A stretch of 64,000 bases of DNA from Pseudomonadota bacterium (GTDB lineage Bacteria; Pseudomonadota; Alphaproteobacteria; Rhodospirillales; Magnetospirillaceae): contig JAJYTF010000005.1 of assembly GCA_021793155.1 (NCBI GenBank), positions 162,195 to 226,194 of the forward strand. The letters run 5' to 3'. Of the stretch, positions 44,366 through 53,720 are shown piece after piece. The translations under genes and the position numbers were made by a program. The notes beneath the pieces were generated by a model that saw only the letters and a list, made by a program, of their open reading frames with translations, did not search any database and had not been told where the DNA came from. Position 1 is the stretch's first letter. Every line of letters begins with the position of its first letter.

Positions 44366-47300
44366 ATGATTTGGATCGTACAGATCGCGTTACGACGACC
44401 CTACACATTCGTCGTGCTTGCCCTGCTGATCTTGATATTCGGCGTCCTGTCCGCGCTGCGGACGCCTACGGATATTTTTCCTAACATCAATATTCCGGTG
44501 GTCAGTGTCGTCTGGACCTATAACGGCCTGCCGCCCGACGACATGTCGGGCCGGGTGATCTATTATTACGAACGCACGCTGACCAGCCAGGTCAACGACA
44601 TCGAGCACCTGGAATCCCAATCGCTGCCGGGCTACGGCGTGGTCAAGATCTTCTTCCAGCCCAGCGTCAACATCAATTCTGCCCTGGCCCAAGTTACCGC
44701 CGCCTCGCAGACGGTGCTGAAACTGCTGCCGCCCGGCATTACGCCGCCCTATGTGCTGAGCTACAACGCCTCGACGGTGCCGATCCTGCAGCTGGCGCTG
44801 GCGGCCAAGGGCTTGAGCGAGCAGCAGATCTTCGACCAGGGCCAGAACTTCATCCGCCCGCAGCTGGCCACCGTCGCCGGTGCGGCCATTCCCTCGCCCT
44901 ATGGCGGCAAGATCCTCCAGGTGCAGATCGATCTCGACCTGAATGCCCTGCAGTCCAAGCATCTGTCGGCCCAGGACGTGGTGAGCGCCGTATCGGCGCA
45001 GAACCTGATCCTGCCCGCCGGCACCCAGAAGATCGGCAAGTTCGAATACGACGTGGCGTTGAACGCCAGTCCCAAGCTCATCGACCGGCTGAACGACATC
45101 CCGGTCAGCAACAAGAACGGTACGCTGGTCTTCCTGCGTGACGTGGCCTATGTGCATCAGGGAAGTCCGCCGCAGACCAACATGGTGCGGGTCAACGGCA
45201 ATCACGCCGTATTGATGACCATCCAGAAGGCGGGGGCCGCCTCGACCCTCGACATCATCAGCGAGGTGAAAGCACGAATTCCGAAAATCGCCGAATCGCT
45301 GCCGGCGGAGCTCAAGCTGGCCCTCGTCGGCGACCAATCGGTGTTCGTCAAGGCAGCGGTCTCGGGCGTGATCCGCGAAGGCGCCATCGCCGCGGCCTTG
45401 ACCGGCCTGATGATCCTGCTGTTCCTGGGATCTTGGCGCTCGACCCTGATCATCACCATCTCGATCCCCCTGGCCGTCCTGTTCTCCATTGCCATGCTGG
45501 CAGCCCTCGGCGAGACCATCAACGTGATGACGCTGGGTGGCCTTGCTCTCGCCGTCGGCATCCTGGTCGATGATGCGACAGTGACCATCGAGAACATCAA
45601 CTGGCACCTTGAGCAAGGGAAGGAAATCCAGCACGCCATCATGGATGGCGCCAAGCAAATCGTGGTGCCGGCCTTTGTCTCGCTGCTGTGCATCTGCATT
45701 GTCTTCGTGCCCATGTTTCAGCTGGGCGGCGTCGCCGGCTATCTGTTCATGCCGATGGCCGAAGCGGTGGTGTTCGCCCTGATCGGTTCGTTCATCCTTT
45801 CCCGCACCTTGGTCCCCACCCTGGCCAAATACCTGCTGCGGAGCCATCCCCCGGCACTGCATGCCGGCCCCCACCTCGCCTATATCATGGAACCCCATGG
45901 CATTGGCATGCACCGCCGGTCGCGGAACCCGCTGGTCCGCTTCCAGCACGGCTTCGAGGTGAAGTTCGCCGCGATTCGGGCCGGCTATCGCGATGTTCTG
46001 GCCCTGGCATTGGTCAATCGCGGCAAGTTCGTCATCGGCTTCATGGCAGTGGTCCTGCTGTCCTTCATCCTGTTGCCGTGGCTGGGCAGCAACTTTTTCC
46101 CGGCGGTCGATGCCGGACAGATCAAGCTGCATCTGCGTGCCCAGACCGGCACCCGCATCGAGGAAACCGCCAAGCTGTGCGACCAGGTGGAGAACGCCAT
46201 CCGCCGGATGATTCCGCCCACGGACCTTGACAATATCGTCGACAACATCGGCCTGCCGATTTCCGGCATCAACATGGCCTACAGCAATTCTGCGCCGATC
46301 GGCCCCGAAGACGCCGACATCCTCATCTCGCTGAAGGACGGCCATAAACCGACCGAATCCTATGTCGAGCTTCTGCGCAAACAGTTGCCGCGTCTTTATC
46401 CGTCGACAAGTTTCGCCTTCCTGCCCGCCGACATCATTACCCAGATTCTGAATTTCGGCCTGCCGGCGCCCATCGACGTACAGATCGTCGGCAACAACCT
46501 CCAGGCCAATCGCGCCTATGCGACGGCGCTTCTAAAGCGTATCCGCAGGGTGTCAGGGATCGCCGATCTGCGGATGCAGCAAGCATTCGACCAACCGACG
46601 CTGAACGTCAAAGTCAACCGTTCGCTGGCCGGTGTACTCGGCCTGACCGAGCGTGACGTGGCCAACAGCCTTCTCGTGACGCTTGCCGGCAGCGGCCAGG
46701 TGGCTCCGACCTTCTGGCTAAATCCCGATAACGGCGTCTCGTACCCCATCGTCGCGCAGATGCCGCAGTACCGTATCGACTCGCTGTCGGACCTGGGCAA
46801 TCTGCCGATTACCACCAACGGCACCAGCCCCACGCTTCTGGGCGGCCTGTCGACTATCACCCGCAGCCCCAGCGACGGCGTGGTATCGCATTACAACGTC
46901 CAGCCGGTGATCGACCTGTTCGGCTCGGTGCATTGGCGCGACCTGGGCGGCGTCGCCCATGACATCCAGGCGATCATGAAGGAAATGGCCAAAGAAGTTC
47001 CGAAAGGTTCCACTGTGGTGATGCGCGGGCAGGTCGAGACGATGACCAGCGCCTATGCCCAGCTTCTCTTCGGCTTGGTGGGTGCGGTGGTGCTCATTTA
47101 CCTAGTGATCGTCGTCAACTTCCAATCGTGGATTGATCCGTTCGTCATCATCACCGCCTTGCCGGCGGCGTTGGCCGGCATCGTCTGGATGCTGTTCGCC
47201 ACCAACACCACGCTCAGCGTGCCAGCGCTGACGGGTGCCATCATGTGTATGGGTGTTGCCACCGCCAACAGCATCCTGGTGGTCAGCTTCGCCCGTGAAC

Positions 47301-47635
47301 GGCTGGCAATGGGCGAAAATGCCGTCACCGCCGCGCTCGAGGCCGGATTCACCCGGTTCCGCCCGGTGCTGATGACCGCCCTGGCCATGATCATCGGCAT
47401 GGCGCCGATGGCGCTTGGCCTGGGCGAAGGCGGTGAACAGAACGCCCCCTTGGGCCGGGCCGTCATCGGCGGCCTGGTGTTCGCCACCTGCGCCACACTG
47501 CTGTTCGTTCCCGTCATTTTCAGCCTGGTCCATTCCCGCAATCCTGCCGACCAGCCGGAAGAAGATGGGGGCGTGGCCCACCCTGCCCTGCCCGACCCGC
47601 TGCAGCATTCGCAAGCTTTGACGTCCGAACTCTGA
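44366..47635 (+). CDS. RND efflux pump permease, second of a tandem pair
   Basis: The 1089-aa paralogue of the preceding gene has ILVDDATVTIEN in TM4, VATANSILVV in TM10, and a ~25-residue longer central loop (HAGPHLAYIMEPHG near 505). The tail is longer too (PEEDGG... TSEL). It follows the first pump after an 82-bp gap and precedes the adaptor by 24 bp. The shared 388-bp tract near the first periplasmic domain suggests recent gene conversion. A heterotrimer with the first pump is plausible but inferred. Confidence 0.92.
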   Translation: MIWIVQIALRRPYTFVVLALLILIFGVLSALRTPTDIFPNINIPVVSVVWTYNGLPPDDMSGRVIYYYERTLTSQVNDIEHLESQSLPGYGVVKIFFQPSVNINSALAQVTAASQTVLKLLPPGITPPYVLSYNASTVPILQLALAAKGLSEQQIFDQGQNFIRPQLATVAGAAIPSPYGGKILQVQIDLDLNALQSKHLSAQDVVSAVSAQNLILPAGTQKIGKFEYDVALNASPKLIDRLNDIPVSNKNGTLVFLRDVAYVHQGSPPQTNMVRVNGNHAVLMTIQKAGAASTLDIISEVKARIPKIAESLPAELKLALVGDQSVFVKAAVSGVIREGAIAAALTGLMILLFLGSWRSTLIITISIPLAVLFSIAMLAALGETINVMTLGGLALAVGILVDDATVTIENINWHLEQGKEIQHAIMDGAKQIVVPAFVSLLCICIVFVPMFQLGGVAGYLFMPMAEAVVFALIGSFILSRTLVPTLAKYLLRSHPPALHAGPHLAYIMEPHGIGMHRRSRNPLVRFQHGFEVKFAAIRAGYRDVLALALVNRGKFVIGFMAVVLLSFILLPWLGSNFFPAVDAGQIKLHLRAQTGTRIEETAKLCDQVENAIRRMIPPTDLDNIVDNIGLPISGINMAYSNSAPIGPEDADILISLKDGHKPTESYVELLRKQLPRLYPSTSFAFLPADIITQILNFGLPAPIDVQIVGNNLQANRAYATALLKRIRRVSGIADLRMQQAFDQPTLNVKVNRSLAGVLGLTERDVANSLLVTLAGSGQVAPTFWLNPDNGVSYPIVAQMPQYRIDSLSDLGNLPITTNGTSPTLLGGLSTITRSPSDGVVSHYNVQPVIDLFGSVHWRDLGGVAHDIQAIMKEMAKEVPKGSTVVMRGQVETMTSAYAQLLFGLVGAVVLIYLVIVVNFQSWIDPFVIITALPAALAGIVWMLFATNTTLSVPALTGAIMCMGVATANSILVVSFARERLAMGENAVTAALEAGFTRFRPVLMTALAMIIGMAPMALGLGEGGEQNAPLGRAVIGGLVFATCATLLFVPVIFSLVHSRNPADQPEEDGGVAHPALPDPLQHSQALTSEL

Positions 47636-47659
47636 ATTTTGACTTCTGGAGAGAGCGCC

Positions 47660-48871
47660 ATGTCCGCACATCATGAAACACGAAACGAGGAAGGGCCGAA
47701 GATGTCGCGCTCCCTTCGCCGTTTCCTTACCGGGGGCGCGGTGGTCGCCCTAGCGATCGGTGGGCTCGGCATCTGGAGCCGAACCCAGAGCCAGGCCGAA
47801 CTGGCGCAGTGGACCGCCGAACAGGCGATTCCGACGGTCGAGGTCATCCACCCGCAAGCCGGTGCGAAGACGCAGGACGTGGTGCTGCCGGGCGACGTCG
47901 AAGCCTATTTCGATGCGCCGATCTACGCACGGGTCAGCGGCTATCTGAAGACCTGGTACCGCGACATCGGCGCTCATGTGAAGGCGGGTGAGCTCCTGGC
48001 CGAGATCGACACTCCCGACCTCGATCAGCAATTGAGCCAGGCCAAAGCCGACCTGGCCGCGGCCAAAGCCAATCTGGCGCTGGCCGAGATCACTGCCAAG
48101 CGTTGGCAAAGCCTGCTGGTCAGCGACGCCGTGTCGCGCCAGGAAGTCGACGAGAAAGTGGGCGATGCCGAGGCGAAAAAAGCCATCGTGGCGGCAGCCG
48201 ACGCCAATGTCAGCCGCCTGGAGGCGTTGGAGGCCTTCAAGCGCATCGTCGCGCCATTCGACGGCGTGGTTACCGCGCGCAAGACCGACGTCGGCGCCCT
48301 GATCAATGCCGGCAGCGGGACCGGACCGGAACTCTTCAGCGTATCCGACGTGCACAAGATGCGGACCTATGTGCGGGTTCCGCAGGCTCTCTCCGCCGAT
48401 TTGCACGCCGGCCTGAAGGCCGAGATGTTCATGCCCCAGTTCCCCAATCGCCCCTTCCCGGCAACGGTCGTCACCACTTCCGAAGCAATCAATCAGGCAT
48501 CGCGGACCTTGCTGGTGGAACTGGACACCGACAACCCGAAGGGCGAGCTAAATCCCGGCACCTATGCGGAGGTCCACTTCCAGCTTAAGGGCAACGCCGA
48601 CGTCGTGCGTGTCCCGGCGAGCGCGCTCCTGTTCCGCGCACAGGGCCTGCAGGTCGCGACCGTCGGGGCAGAGAACAAGGTGGTTCTGAAATCCATCGTC
48701 ATCGCCCGCGATCTTGGCAATGAAGTGGAAGTGAACGGCGGGTTGACCGCTGCGGACCAAGTGATCAACAGCCCGCCCGACTCCATCGAACAGGGCGACA
48801 CGGTGCGGGTTGCCGATGCTGTCCTCGCCGAACGCGGCGCCAAAACCTCCCCTAGCGGAGCGGGTCAATGA
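47660..48871 (+). CDS. RND efflux adaptor (MFP family)
   Basis: The 403-aa adaptor has a short basic tail and an anchor helix (RFLTGGAVVALAIGGLGIW near 20-38). The lipoyl part (AEAYFDAPIYARVSGYLKTWY-like edge near 75), an alpha-hairpin, and a C-terminal barrel follow. It resembles the adaptor at 33968, including VVLPGD and IYARV. Its stop overlaps the channel start in an ATGA. With the pump pair and channel it completes a tripartite system. Confidence 0.9.
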   Translation: MSAHHETRNEEGPKMSRSLRRFLTGGAVVALAIGGLGIWSRTQSQAELAQWTAEQAIPTVEVIHPQAGAKTQDVVLPGDVEAYFDAPIYARVSGYLKTWYRDIGAHVKAGELLAEIDTPDLDQQLSQAKADLAAAKANLALAEITAKRWQSLLVSDAVSRQEVDEKVGDAEAKKAIVAAADANVSRLEALEAFKRIVAPFDGVVTARKTDVGALINAGSGTGPELFSVSDVHKMRTYVRVPQALSADLHAGLKAEMFMPQFPNRPFPATVVTTSEAINQASRTLLVELDTDNPKGELNPGTYAEVHFQLKGNADVVRVPASALLFRAQGLQVATVGAENKVVLKSIVIARDLGNEVEVNGGLTAADQVINSPPDSIEQGDTVRVADAVLAERGAKTSPSGAGQ

Positions 48872-50334
48872 GGTTCCCGACCTACGCCGCAATCGCCGGC
48901 TGCACTCTCGCTCTCGCCGGATGCAATCTGGCTCCTGACTACAAGGTGCCGACGGTTGAGGTGCCGACCCAGTACAAGGAAGCCGGTCCGTGGGAGGCCG
49001 CCAAGCCTTCTGACGGAATAGCGCGCGGCCACTGGTGGGAGCTTTATGGCGATCCCACCTTGACTGCGCTTGAGACCGAGATCGACAGGGTCAACCCCGA
49101 TCTCGCGGCGGCAATCGCTCGCTATGACCAGGCACGGGCTTTGGCCGTCGAGGCAGGGGCACCGCTGCTCCCCTTCCTCAACGCTGCCGGGTCCGGCACC
49201 CAGAACCGCCAGTCGGCCAAGCGGCCGCTGCGTTCGCCCGCTCAGCCCAACCAGTTCGCCAACAACAATATTGGTCTCCAGGCGACCTATGAGATCGATT
49301 TCTGGGGCCAGTTGCGCAACATTGCCGCGGCCGGCACCGCCAACGCCCAGGCCAGCGCCGCGGACCTCGAAACGGTGCGCCTCAGCCTTGAGGCCGAACT
49401 GGCCAACGACTATGTGGTGCTGCGCGGCCTGGACGCCCAGGCGAAGCTGCTCAACGATACGGTGGAAAGCTACTCGAAGGCGCTGAAGCTGACCGAAGAC
49501 CGTTTCCGCGGCAATATTGCGTCAGGCATCGACGTGTCCCGCGCGCAAACCCAGCTGGAAACGGCACGCGCCGCGGTGGCGGAAGTCCAGGCCCAGCGCG
49601 CCCTCTACGAACATGCCATCGCCAGCCTGGTGGGCAAACCTGCGTCGCAGTTCTCCATCGCTCCGCAGGTGGTCACCCTGAACCTGCCGAACGTGCCCAC
49701 TGGCGTTCCCGCGGCCCTGCTGGAACGGCGCCCGGACATCGCGGCAGCCGAGCGGCGCATGGCCGCAGCCAATGCCCAGATTGGCGTCGCCAAGGCGGCC
49801 TTTTACCCCAACATCACCTTGGCTGCCCTGGGCGGCTTCCAGAATGCCGGCGGCGCGGCGCAGCTGCTGGCCGCGCCCTACAGCTTCTGGTCCGTCGGCC
49901 CCGGGCTGACCCTGCCGATCTTCGAGAACGGCTTGCTCGAAGCCGAAGAAGAACGCACTTACGCGTTTCATCGGCAGACCAGCGAGAACTATCGCAGCCT
50001 GGTGCTGCGCGCCTTCCAGGAGGTCGAAGATCAGCTGGCGTTGTTGCGCGACCTGAGGGACGAAGCCGAACGGGAAGACGCCGCCGTCAAGGCGGCCGAG
50101 CACACCCTGGACCTGTCGCTCAACCTGTATCGCGACGGCGCGGTCAGCTATCTCGACGTGACGGTCGCTCAGACCGCCGCTCTGCAGGTCGAACTGGTCT
50201 CGCTCAACCTGACGACACGGCGCTACCAGGCCAACGTATCGTTGATCCGTGCCTTGGGCGGCGGCTGGACAGCCACCGACCTGCCCGGCCCGGATGCGGC
50301 TTCGACCTTGGAGACCAGCGCGGCCATGCCGTGA
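48868..50334 (+). CDS. Outer-membrane efflux channel (NodT lipoprotein)
   Basis: The 488-aa lipoprotein has the lipobox LALAGC followed by NLAPDYKVP, and two OEP repeats that make the periplasmic alpha-barrel. It is the last gene of the response regulator-kinase-pump-pump-adaptor-channel locus, overlapping the adaptor stop by 4 bp. A hairpin and a T-rich terminator follow between it and the first porin gene. Substrate unknown. Confidence 0.9.
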   Translation: MRFPTYAAIAGCTLALAGCNLAPDYKVPTVEVPTQYKEAGPWEAAKPSDGIARGHWWELYGDPTLTALETEIDRVNPDLAAAIARYDQARALAVEAGAPLLPFLNAAGSGTQNRQSAKRPLRSPAQPNQFANNNIGLQATYEIDFWGQLRNIAAAGTANAQASAADLETVRLSLEAELANDYVVLRGLDAQAKLLNDTVESYSKALKLTEDRFRGNIASGIDVSRAQTQLETARAAVAEVQAQRALYEHAIASLVGKPASQFSIAPQVVTLNLPNVPTGVPAALLERRPDIAAAERRMAAANAQIGVAKAAFYPNITLAALGGFQNAGGAAQLLAAPYSFWSVGPGLTLPIFENGLLEAEEERTYAFHRQTSENYRSLVLRAFQEVEDQLALLRDLRDEAEREDAAVKAAEHTLDLSLNLYRDGAVSYLDVTVAQTAALQVELVSLNLTTRRYQANVSLIRALGGGWTATDLPGPDAASTLETSAAMP

Positions 50335-50423
50335 CGCGCTTTCCTGCTGATCGCGAACACAAGATCCTTCAGCTTGCACATGCAGTAAAGTGGGGCGGAC
50401 ATCTTGCCCGCTCCACTGCTGCC

Positions 50424-50450
50424 AAAAGAAAATCCCCGCTTTCGCGGGGA
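50424..50450 (-). terminator. Rho-independent terminator of a porin gene
   Basis: On the minus strand TCCCCGC pairs with GCGGGGA around GAAA, followed by a T-rich run (plus-strand A's at 50424-50432). It ends the porin gene at 50531, and may also end the channel gene in reverse. Confidence 0.8.
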
Positions 50451-50478
50451 GTATGCAGCAGCACTTTCTGTTGAGCAG

Positions 50479-50509
50479 ATCCCATGGCTTCTTGTCGAAG
50501 CCATGGGAT
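50479..50509. terminator. Perfect 13-bp hairpin between channel and porin genes
   Basis: ATCCCATGGCTTC and GAAGCCATGGGAT pair perfectly around a 5-nt loop, 22 bp downstream of the porin stop (50531). It probably works with the terminator beside it. Confidence 0.6.
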
Positions 50510-50530
50510 TGCGATTGCCGCTATACCTTC

Positions 50531-51892
50531 TTAGAAGGTGAACCGGATACCGGCCGCGGGATCGATGGTGTTGTTGTGCAGATAGCCCGAGGCCAGACCA
50601 CCCGTCACCTGCGACCACATCGCACCGGCATAGGTGTCGAAGCGCTTGCTCAGGCGGTAGTCGAGGACCAGGGACAGGGCGTTCAGCTGACCGCTGCACT
50701 GCGGAGCGGCAGTCGAGGAACAGCCGGCGAGAGAACCGGACGCGAAGTTGTTCTGGTCATAATGGTAATAGGCACCGGTCACGTCGAACTTCGGCGTCAC
50801 GGCATATTTCAAACCCGTCCAGACGATGTCCAGCTCTTTATGGTTCGGGTAGAAATTGTTGTTGGTGAAGGCGAGGGTATAGCCGCCGATGTCGTCGAAG
50901 CCCGGCGACAACGGATGCGACGGATTAGCGAAGGTGATGTGCTCGTAACCGACAAAGGCCTTCGGCTTGCCGGCATCATACATGGCCATCACGCCGAACG
51001 TTTCGTTGTCCGATACGATGCCCGACAGGGCCGTGACCGACGACATGCCAAACTGCGCCGCACCGGGCGTCATCAGCGACGTCACCTGCGGGCCGGTAAG
51101 CGGGCCAGCAGCAATGGCGTCCTTCACATTGGCATAGAACGCGTCGATCGAGGCGTGGGCATAGTCGGCGCCGACCTCGTATTCCTGGGCGCTGTATGCC
51201 GAGCCGCCGTAGCCGCTGAACTTGTACATGGCGCCGGCGCGGGCCGGACCAACCTGCACGAGGTATTTCGCCGAGTTGTCGAAGCGACGATCCTGGGTAT
51301 CGCCCGATCCACCGGCAGTGCCCGACCAGCCGAGGGGTGAGAAGGCGTTCGACGCGCTCTGCGGGTCATACTTGGCGACGCCGTCGGCCAAGAGGCCGGT
51401 CTGGCGGCCGAAGGTGGCGGTGCCCCATTTCGGCGAGGAGAGGCCGACGATGGCGGCGCTGTTGAACATCTGGCCGGCGATGCTCGAGTCGGCGTTCGAG
51501 GTCATCTGGGTCAACGAACGGCCGTTGTTCTGGGTCATCGACTTCAGCGCATCGCTGGTGTCACCCGAGGTCGGGTTGAAGAATGTCTCCAGCTTGAAGA
51601 TACCGGAGAGGCCATCCATGATTTCCTCGGCACCCTTGATGCCCAACTTGGACTGCCCCAGGTTGCTGGGCGACATGTTCCACATGGACTTGTTGACCGT
51701 CTTGTACACCAGTTCGGTGGTGCCGGTGGGGAAGTAATCATTCAGAGGAACGCCATGGGTCTGATACATGATGCCCATGTCGACGGTGCCGTAAATTGTG
51801 ATACCGGCAACGGTCATGCTGCCATCGTCGGCGGCGTTCGCAGCACCAGCCATGGCGATCAAGGCAGCAGCAGAGAGCAGATACTTTCGCAC
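50531..51892 (-). CDS. Outer membrane porin, copy 1
   Basis: The 453-aa protein has a signal peptide (about 1-20, cleaved after NAADD) and the porin opening MTVAGITIYGTVDMG. The rest is alternating amphipathic strands with aromatic girdles, ending GIRFTF with a C-terminal Phe as required for outer-membrane insertion. This matches the Gram-negative trimeric porin group of 16-strand barrels. The GTG start has GGGGAG upstream. Paralogues are at 52255, 55011 and 56575. Its leader carries the putative pairing element described below (51902-51988). Expression may be under OmpR-type control, from the pair at 58259-60477 or another. Confidence 0.88.
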   Translation of the reverse strand: MRKYLLSAAALIAMAGAANAADDGSMTVAGITIYGTVDMGIMYQTHGVPLNDYFPTGTTELVYKTVNKSMWNMSPSNLGQSKLGIKGAEEIMDGLSGIFKLETFFNPTSGDTSDALKSMTQNNGRSLTQMTSNADSSIAGQMFNSAAIVGLSSPKWGTATFGRQTGLLADGVAKYDPQSASNAFSPLGWSGTAGGSGDTQDRRFDNSAKYLVQVGPARAGAMYKFSGYGGSAYSAQEYEVGADYAHASIDAFYANVKDAIAAGPLTGPQVTSLMTPGAAQFGMSSVTALSGIVSDNETFGVMAMYDAGKPKAFVGYEHITFANPSHPLSPGFDDIGGYTLAFTNNNFYPNHKELDIVWTGLKYAVTPKFDVTGAYYHYDQNNFASGSLAGCSSTAAPQCSGQLNALSLVLDYRLSKRFDTYAGAMWSQVTGGLASGYLHNNTIDPAAGIRFTF

Positions 51893-51901
51893 GATTGGAT
51901 T

Positions 51902-51988
51902 CTCCCCTATTCAGGAATAGGCGCTTGGAGCATTGCTTTGGTAGCAAGCCCATTGGCTGGTCCAGGATTGGCCTGAATATGTAAGGAG
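51902..51988 (-). promoter_or_regulatory. Porin leader pairing element, copy 1
   Basis: The Shine-Dalgarno stretch (51902-51915) can pair with an upstream stretch (51972-51988): TATTCAGG with CCTGAATA (8 bp) and CTCC with GGAG, with a 56-nt loop. A local hairpin (51906-51921) competes for the same bases. See findings. Confidence 0.55.
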
Positions 51989-51991
51989 GAA

Positions 51992-52011
51992 CATTAAACT
52001 AAATTTTAATG
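51992..52011. promoter_or_regulatory. AT-rich inverted repeat upstream of porin copy 1
   Basis: CATTAAA and TTTAATG are separated by 6 bp. A near-identical repeat lies at the same distance upstream of porin copy 2 (53701-53720). TTTAAT on the minus strand could also serve as a -10 box, placing the transcript start near the pairing element. Confidence 0.5.
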
Positions 52012-52211
52012 TCTACCGCCGAAGTCGGGCTTAGAAGATGACATTTTTATGACTTTTCAGGGCGTTAGCGTGCGGACACCGCTTAGAAACGCATGCCACT
52101 TCCGACTTTTCCGCGACAATTTTTCAACACATGTGGCATATGCGCCACAGATTATGGCCGGCTTTTGGCAATTCTAACTAACGGTTGGACAGGCTGGCGA
52201 AGGATGGCAAA

Positions 52212-52239
52212 CGGCCCCATGGCCTTGATCATGGGGCCG
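52212..52239 (-). terminator. Hairpin after porin copy 2
   Basis: CGGCCCCATG pairs with CATGGGGCCG around an 8-nt loop, 16 bp past the porin stop on the minus strand. A short T-run follows. Confidence 0.65.
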
Positions 52240-52254
52240 CATCCTCGGCAAAGA

Positions 52255-53601
52255 TCAGAAGGTGAAGCGGACGCCGACCGACGGATCGATGGTGTTGTTG
52301 TGCATATAGCCGTTGGACATGCCATCCACCACCTGCGACCACATGGCGCCGGCATAGGCATCGAAACGTTTGCTCATGCGATAATCGAGCACCAGCGAGA
52401 CGGCATTTTCCGAACCGCTGCAGTTGCCGGCGCGGGAGTCCGAGCAACCGGCATTGGCGCCGGTGGCAAAGCTGTTCTGTTCGATGTGATAAAAGGCGCC
52501 GGTGACGTCGAACTTCGGCGTCACGGCATACTTCAGCCCGGTCCAGTAGTAGTCGAGCTCCTTATGGTTGGCGAACGCGTTCTGCGTCGGGTTGAACAGC
52601 GCATAGCCGCCGATATCCTGGAAGCCGCTGGGCAGCAGGTGGGTCGGATTGGCCAGGATGATATGTTCGAAGCCGAAAAAGGCCTTTGGCGCGCCCAAGT
52701 CGTACATGGCCATGACGCCGATGGTCTGGTTGTCGGAGACCGTGCCGCTCACGGTGGTGTCGGGCGAGAAGCCGGCCTGGATCGCCTGCTGAACCTGAGC
52801 CGAGGACATCGGGCCACCGATGTTGATGGCGTCCTTGATCTTCGCATAGTACACGTCGATCGAGGCGCGGGCGTAGTCGGCGCCGACCTGGGCTTCCAAG
52901 GCGCTGTAGGCCGAACCACCGTAGCCGCTGAACTTGTACATCGCGCCGGCGCGGGCGGGACCAACCTGGACCAGGTACTTCATCGAGTTGTCAAAGCGAC
53001 GATCCTGGGTATCCCCCGAACCGGCCGCCGCACCCGACCACCCGATCACCGAATAGGCGTTGGAGGCACCCTGCGGGTCGTACTTTGCGACGCCGTCGGC
53101 CAGCAGACCCGTCTGTCGGCCGAATGTGACGGTACCATAGGCTGGCGAGCTCAGGCCCAGAATGGCCGCGCTGTTGAACATCTGGCCGGCAATACTCGAG
53201 TCGGCGTTGGAGGTCTGCTGGTTGAGTGCGCGCCCATTGTTCTGGGTGATTGACTTCAGGGCGTCGCTGATGTTGCCGGACGTCGGGTTGAAGGCCGTCT
53301 CCAGCTTGAAGACACCGGACAGACCCTCCATGATTTCCTCGGCCCCTTTCACGCCGACCTTGGATTGGCCCAGGTTGCTGGGCGACATGGTCCACAACGC
53401 CTTGTTGGAGGTCTTCTGGACCAACTCAGTAGTTCCAGTGGGAAAGTAATCGTTTAATGGGACGCCATGGGTCTGGTACATCATCCCCATATCGACCACA
53501 CCATAAATAGTGATTCCCGCAACAGTCATACTGTCGTCGGCAGCGTTCGCCACAGCTGCCATGGCAATCAAGGCAGCGGCCGAGAGAAGATACTTCTTCA
53601 C
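52255..53601 (-). CDS. Outer membrane porin, copy 2
   Basis: The 448-aa protein has a signal peptide (VKKYLLSAAALIAMAAVANA). The barrel pattern matches copy 1, with the same opening MTVAGITIYGVVDMG and an end GVRFTF. The GTG start has GGGGAG in a conserved leader. Differences from copy 1 are spread, so this is an older duplication. Loops with TS/NPTSG and QQTSN repeats vary, as expected for surface-exposed regions. The leader element is at 53611-53695. Which solutes each porin prefers cannot be read. Confidence 0.88.
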   Translation of the reverse strand: MKKYLLSAAALIAMAAVANAADDSMTVAGITIYGVVDMGMMYQTHGVPLNDYFPTGTTELVQKTSNKALWTMSPSNLGQSKVGVKGAEEIMEGLSGVFKLETAFNPTSGNISDALKSITQNNGRALNQQTSNADSSIAGQMFNSAAILGLSSPAYGTVTFGRQTGLLADGVAKYDPQGASNAYSVIGWSGAAAGSGDTQDRRFDNSMKYLVQVGPARAGAMYKFSGYGGSAYSALEAQVGADYARASIDVYYAKIKDAINIGGPMSSAQVQQAIQAGFSPDTTVSGTVSDNQTIGVMAMYDLGAPKAFFGFEHIILANPTHLLPSGFQDIGGYALFNPTQNAFANHKELDYYWTGLKYAVTPKFDVTGAFYHIEQNSFATGANAGCSDSRAGNCSGSENAVSLVLDYRMSKRFDAYAGAMWSQVVDGMSNGYMHNNTIDPSVGVRFTF

Positions 53602-53610
53602 GATTTTGTT

Positions 53611-53695
53611 CTCCCCTATTCAGAAACCAAAAGTAAGCGCATTGGATTGGCAATAGGCCGTTTGGCGGCGTTACCTTTGGCCTGAATAGTGGGAG
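53611..53695 (-). promoter_or_regulatory. Porin leader pairing element, copy 2
   Basis: CTCCC-a-CTATTCAG (upstream, 53681-53695 on the plus strand) pairs with CTGAATAGGGGAG (53611-53623), 13 bp with one bulged base and a 57-nt loop. The second arm holds the ribosome site. Confidence 0.6.
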
Positions 53696-53700
53696 ATCGA

Positions 53701-53720
53701 CATTAAATTAAATTTTAATT
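53701..53720. promoter_or_regulatory. AT-rich inverted repeat upstream of porin copy 2
   Basis: CATTAAA and TTTAATT (6 of 7 match) with a 6-bp spacer, equivalent to 51992-52011. Further upstream, up to 54161, about 440 bp carry no gene that I can support. Confidence 0.45.

Noticed and set aside
42193..46345. Long minus-strand frames opposite the tandem RND genes
   Set aside because: They mirror the pump genes and share their duplication; composition is that of antisense frames.
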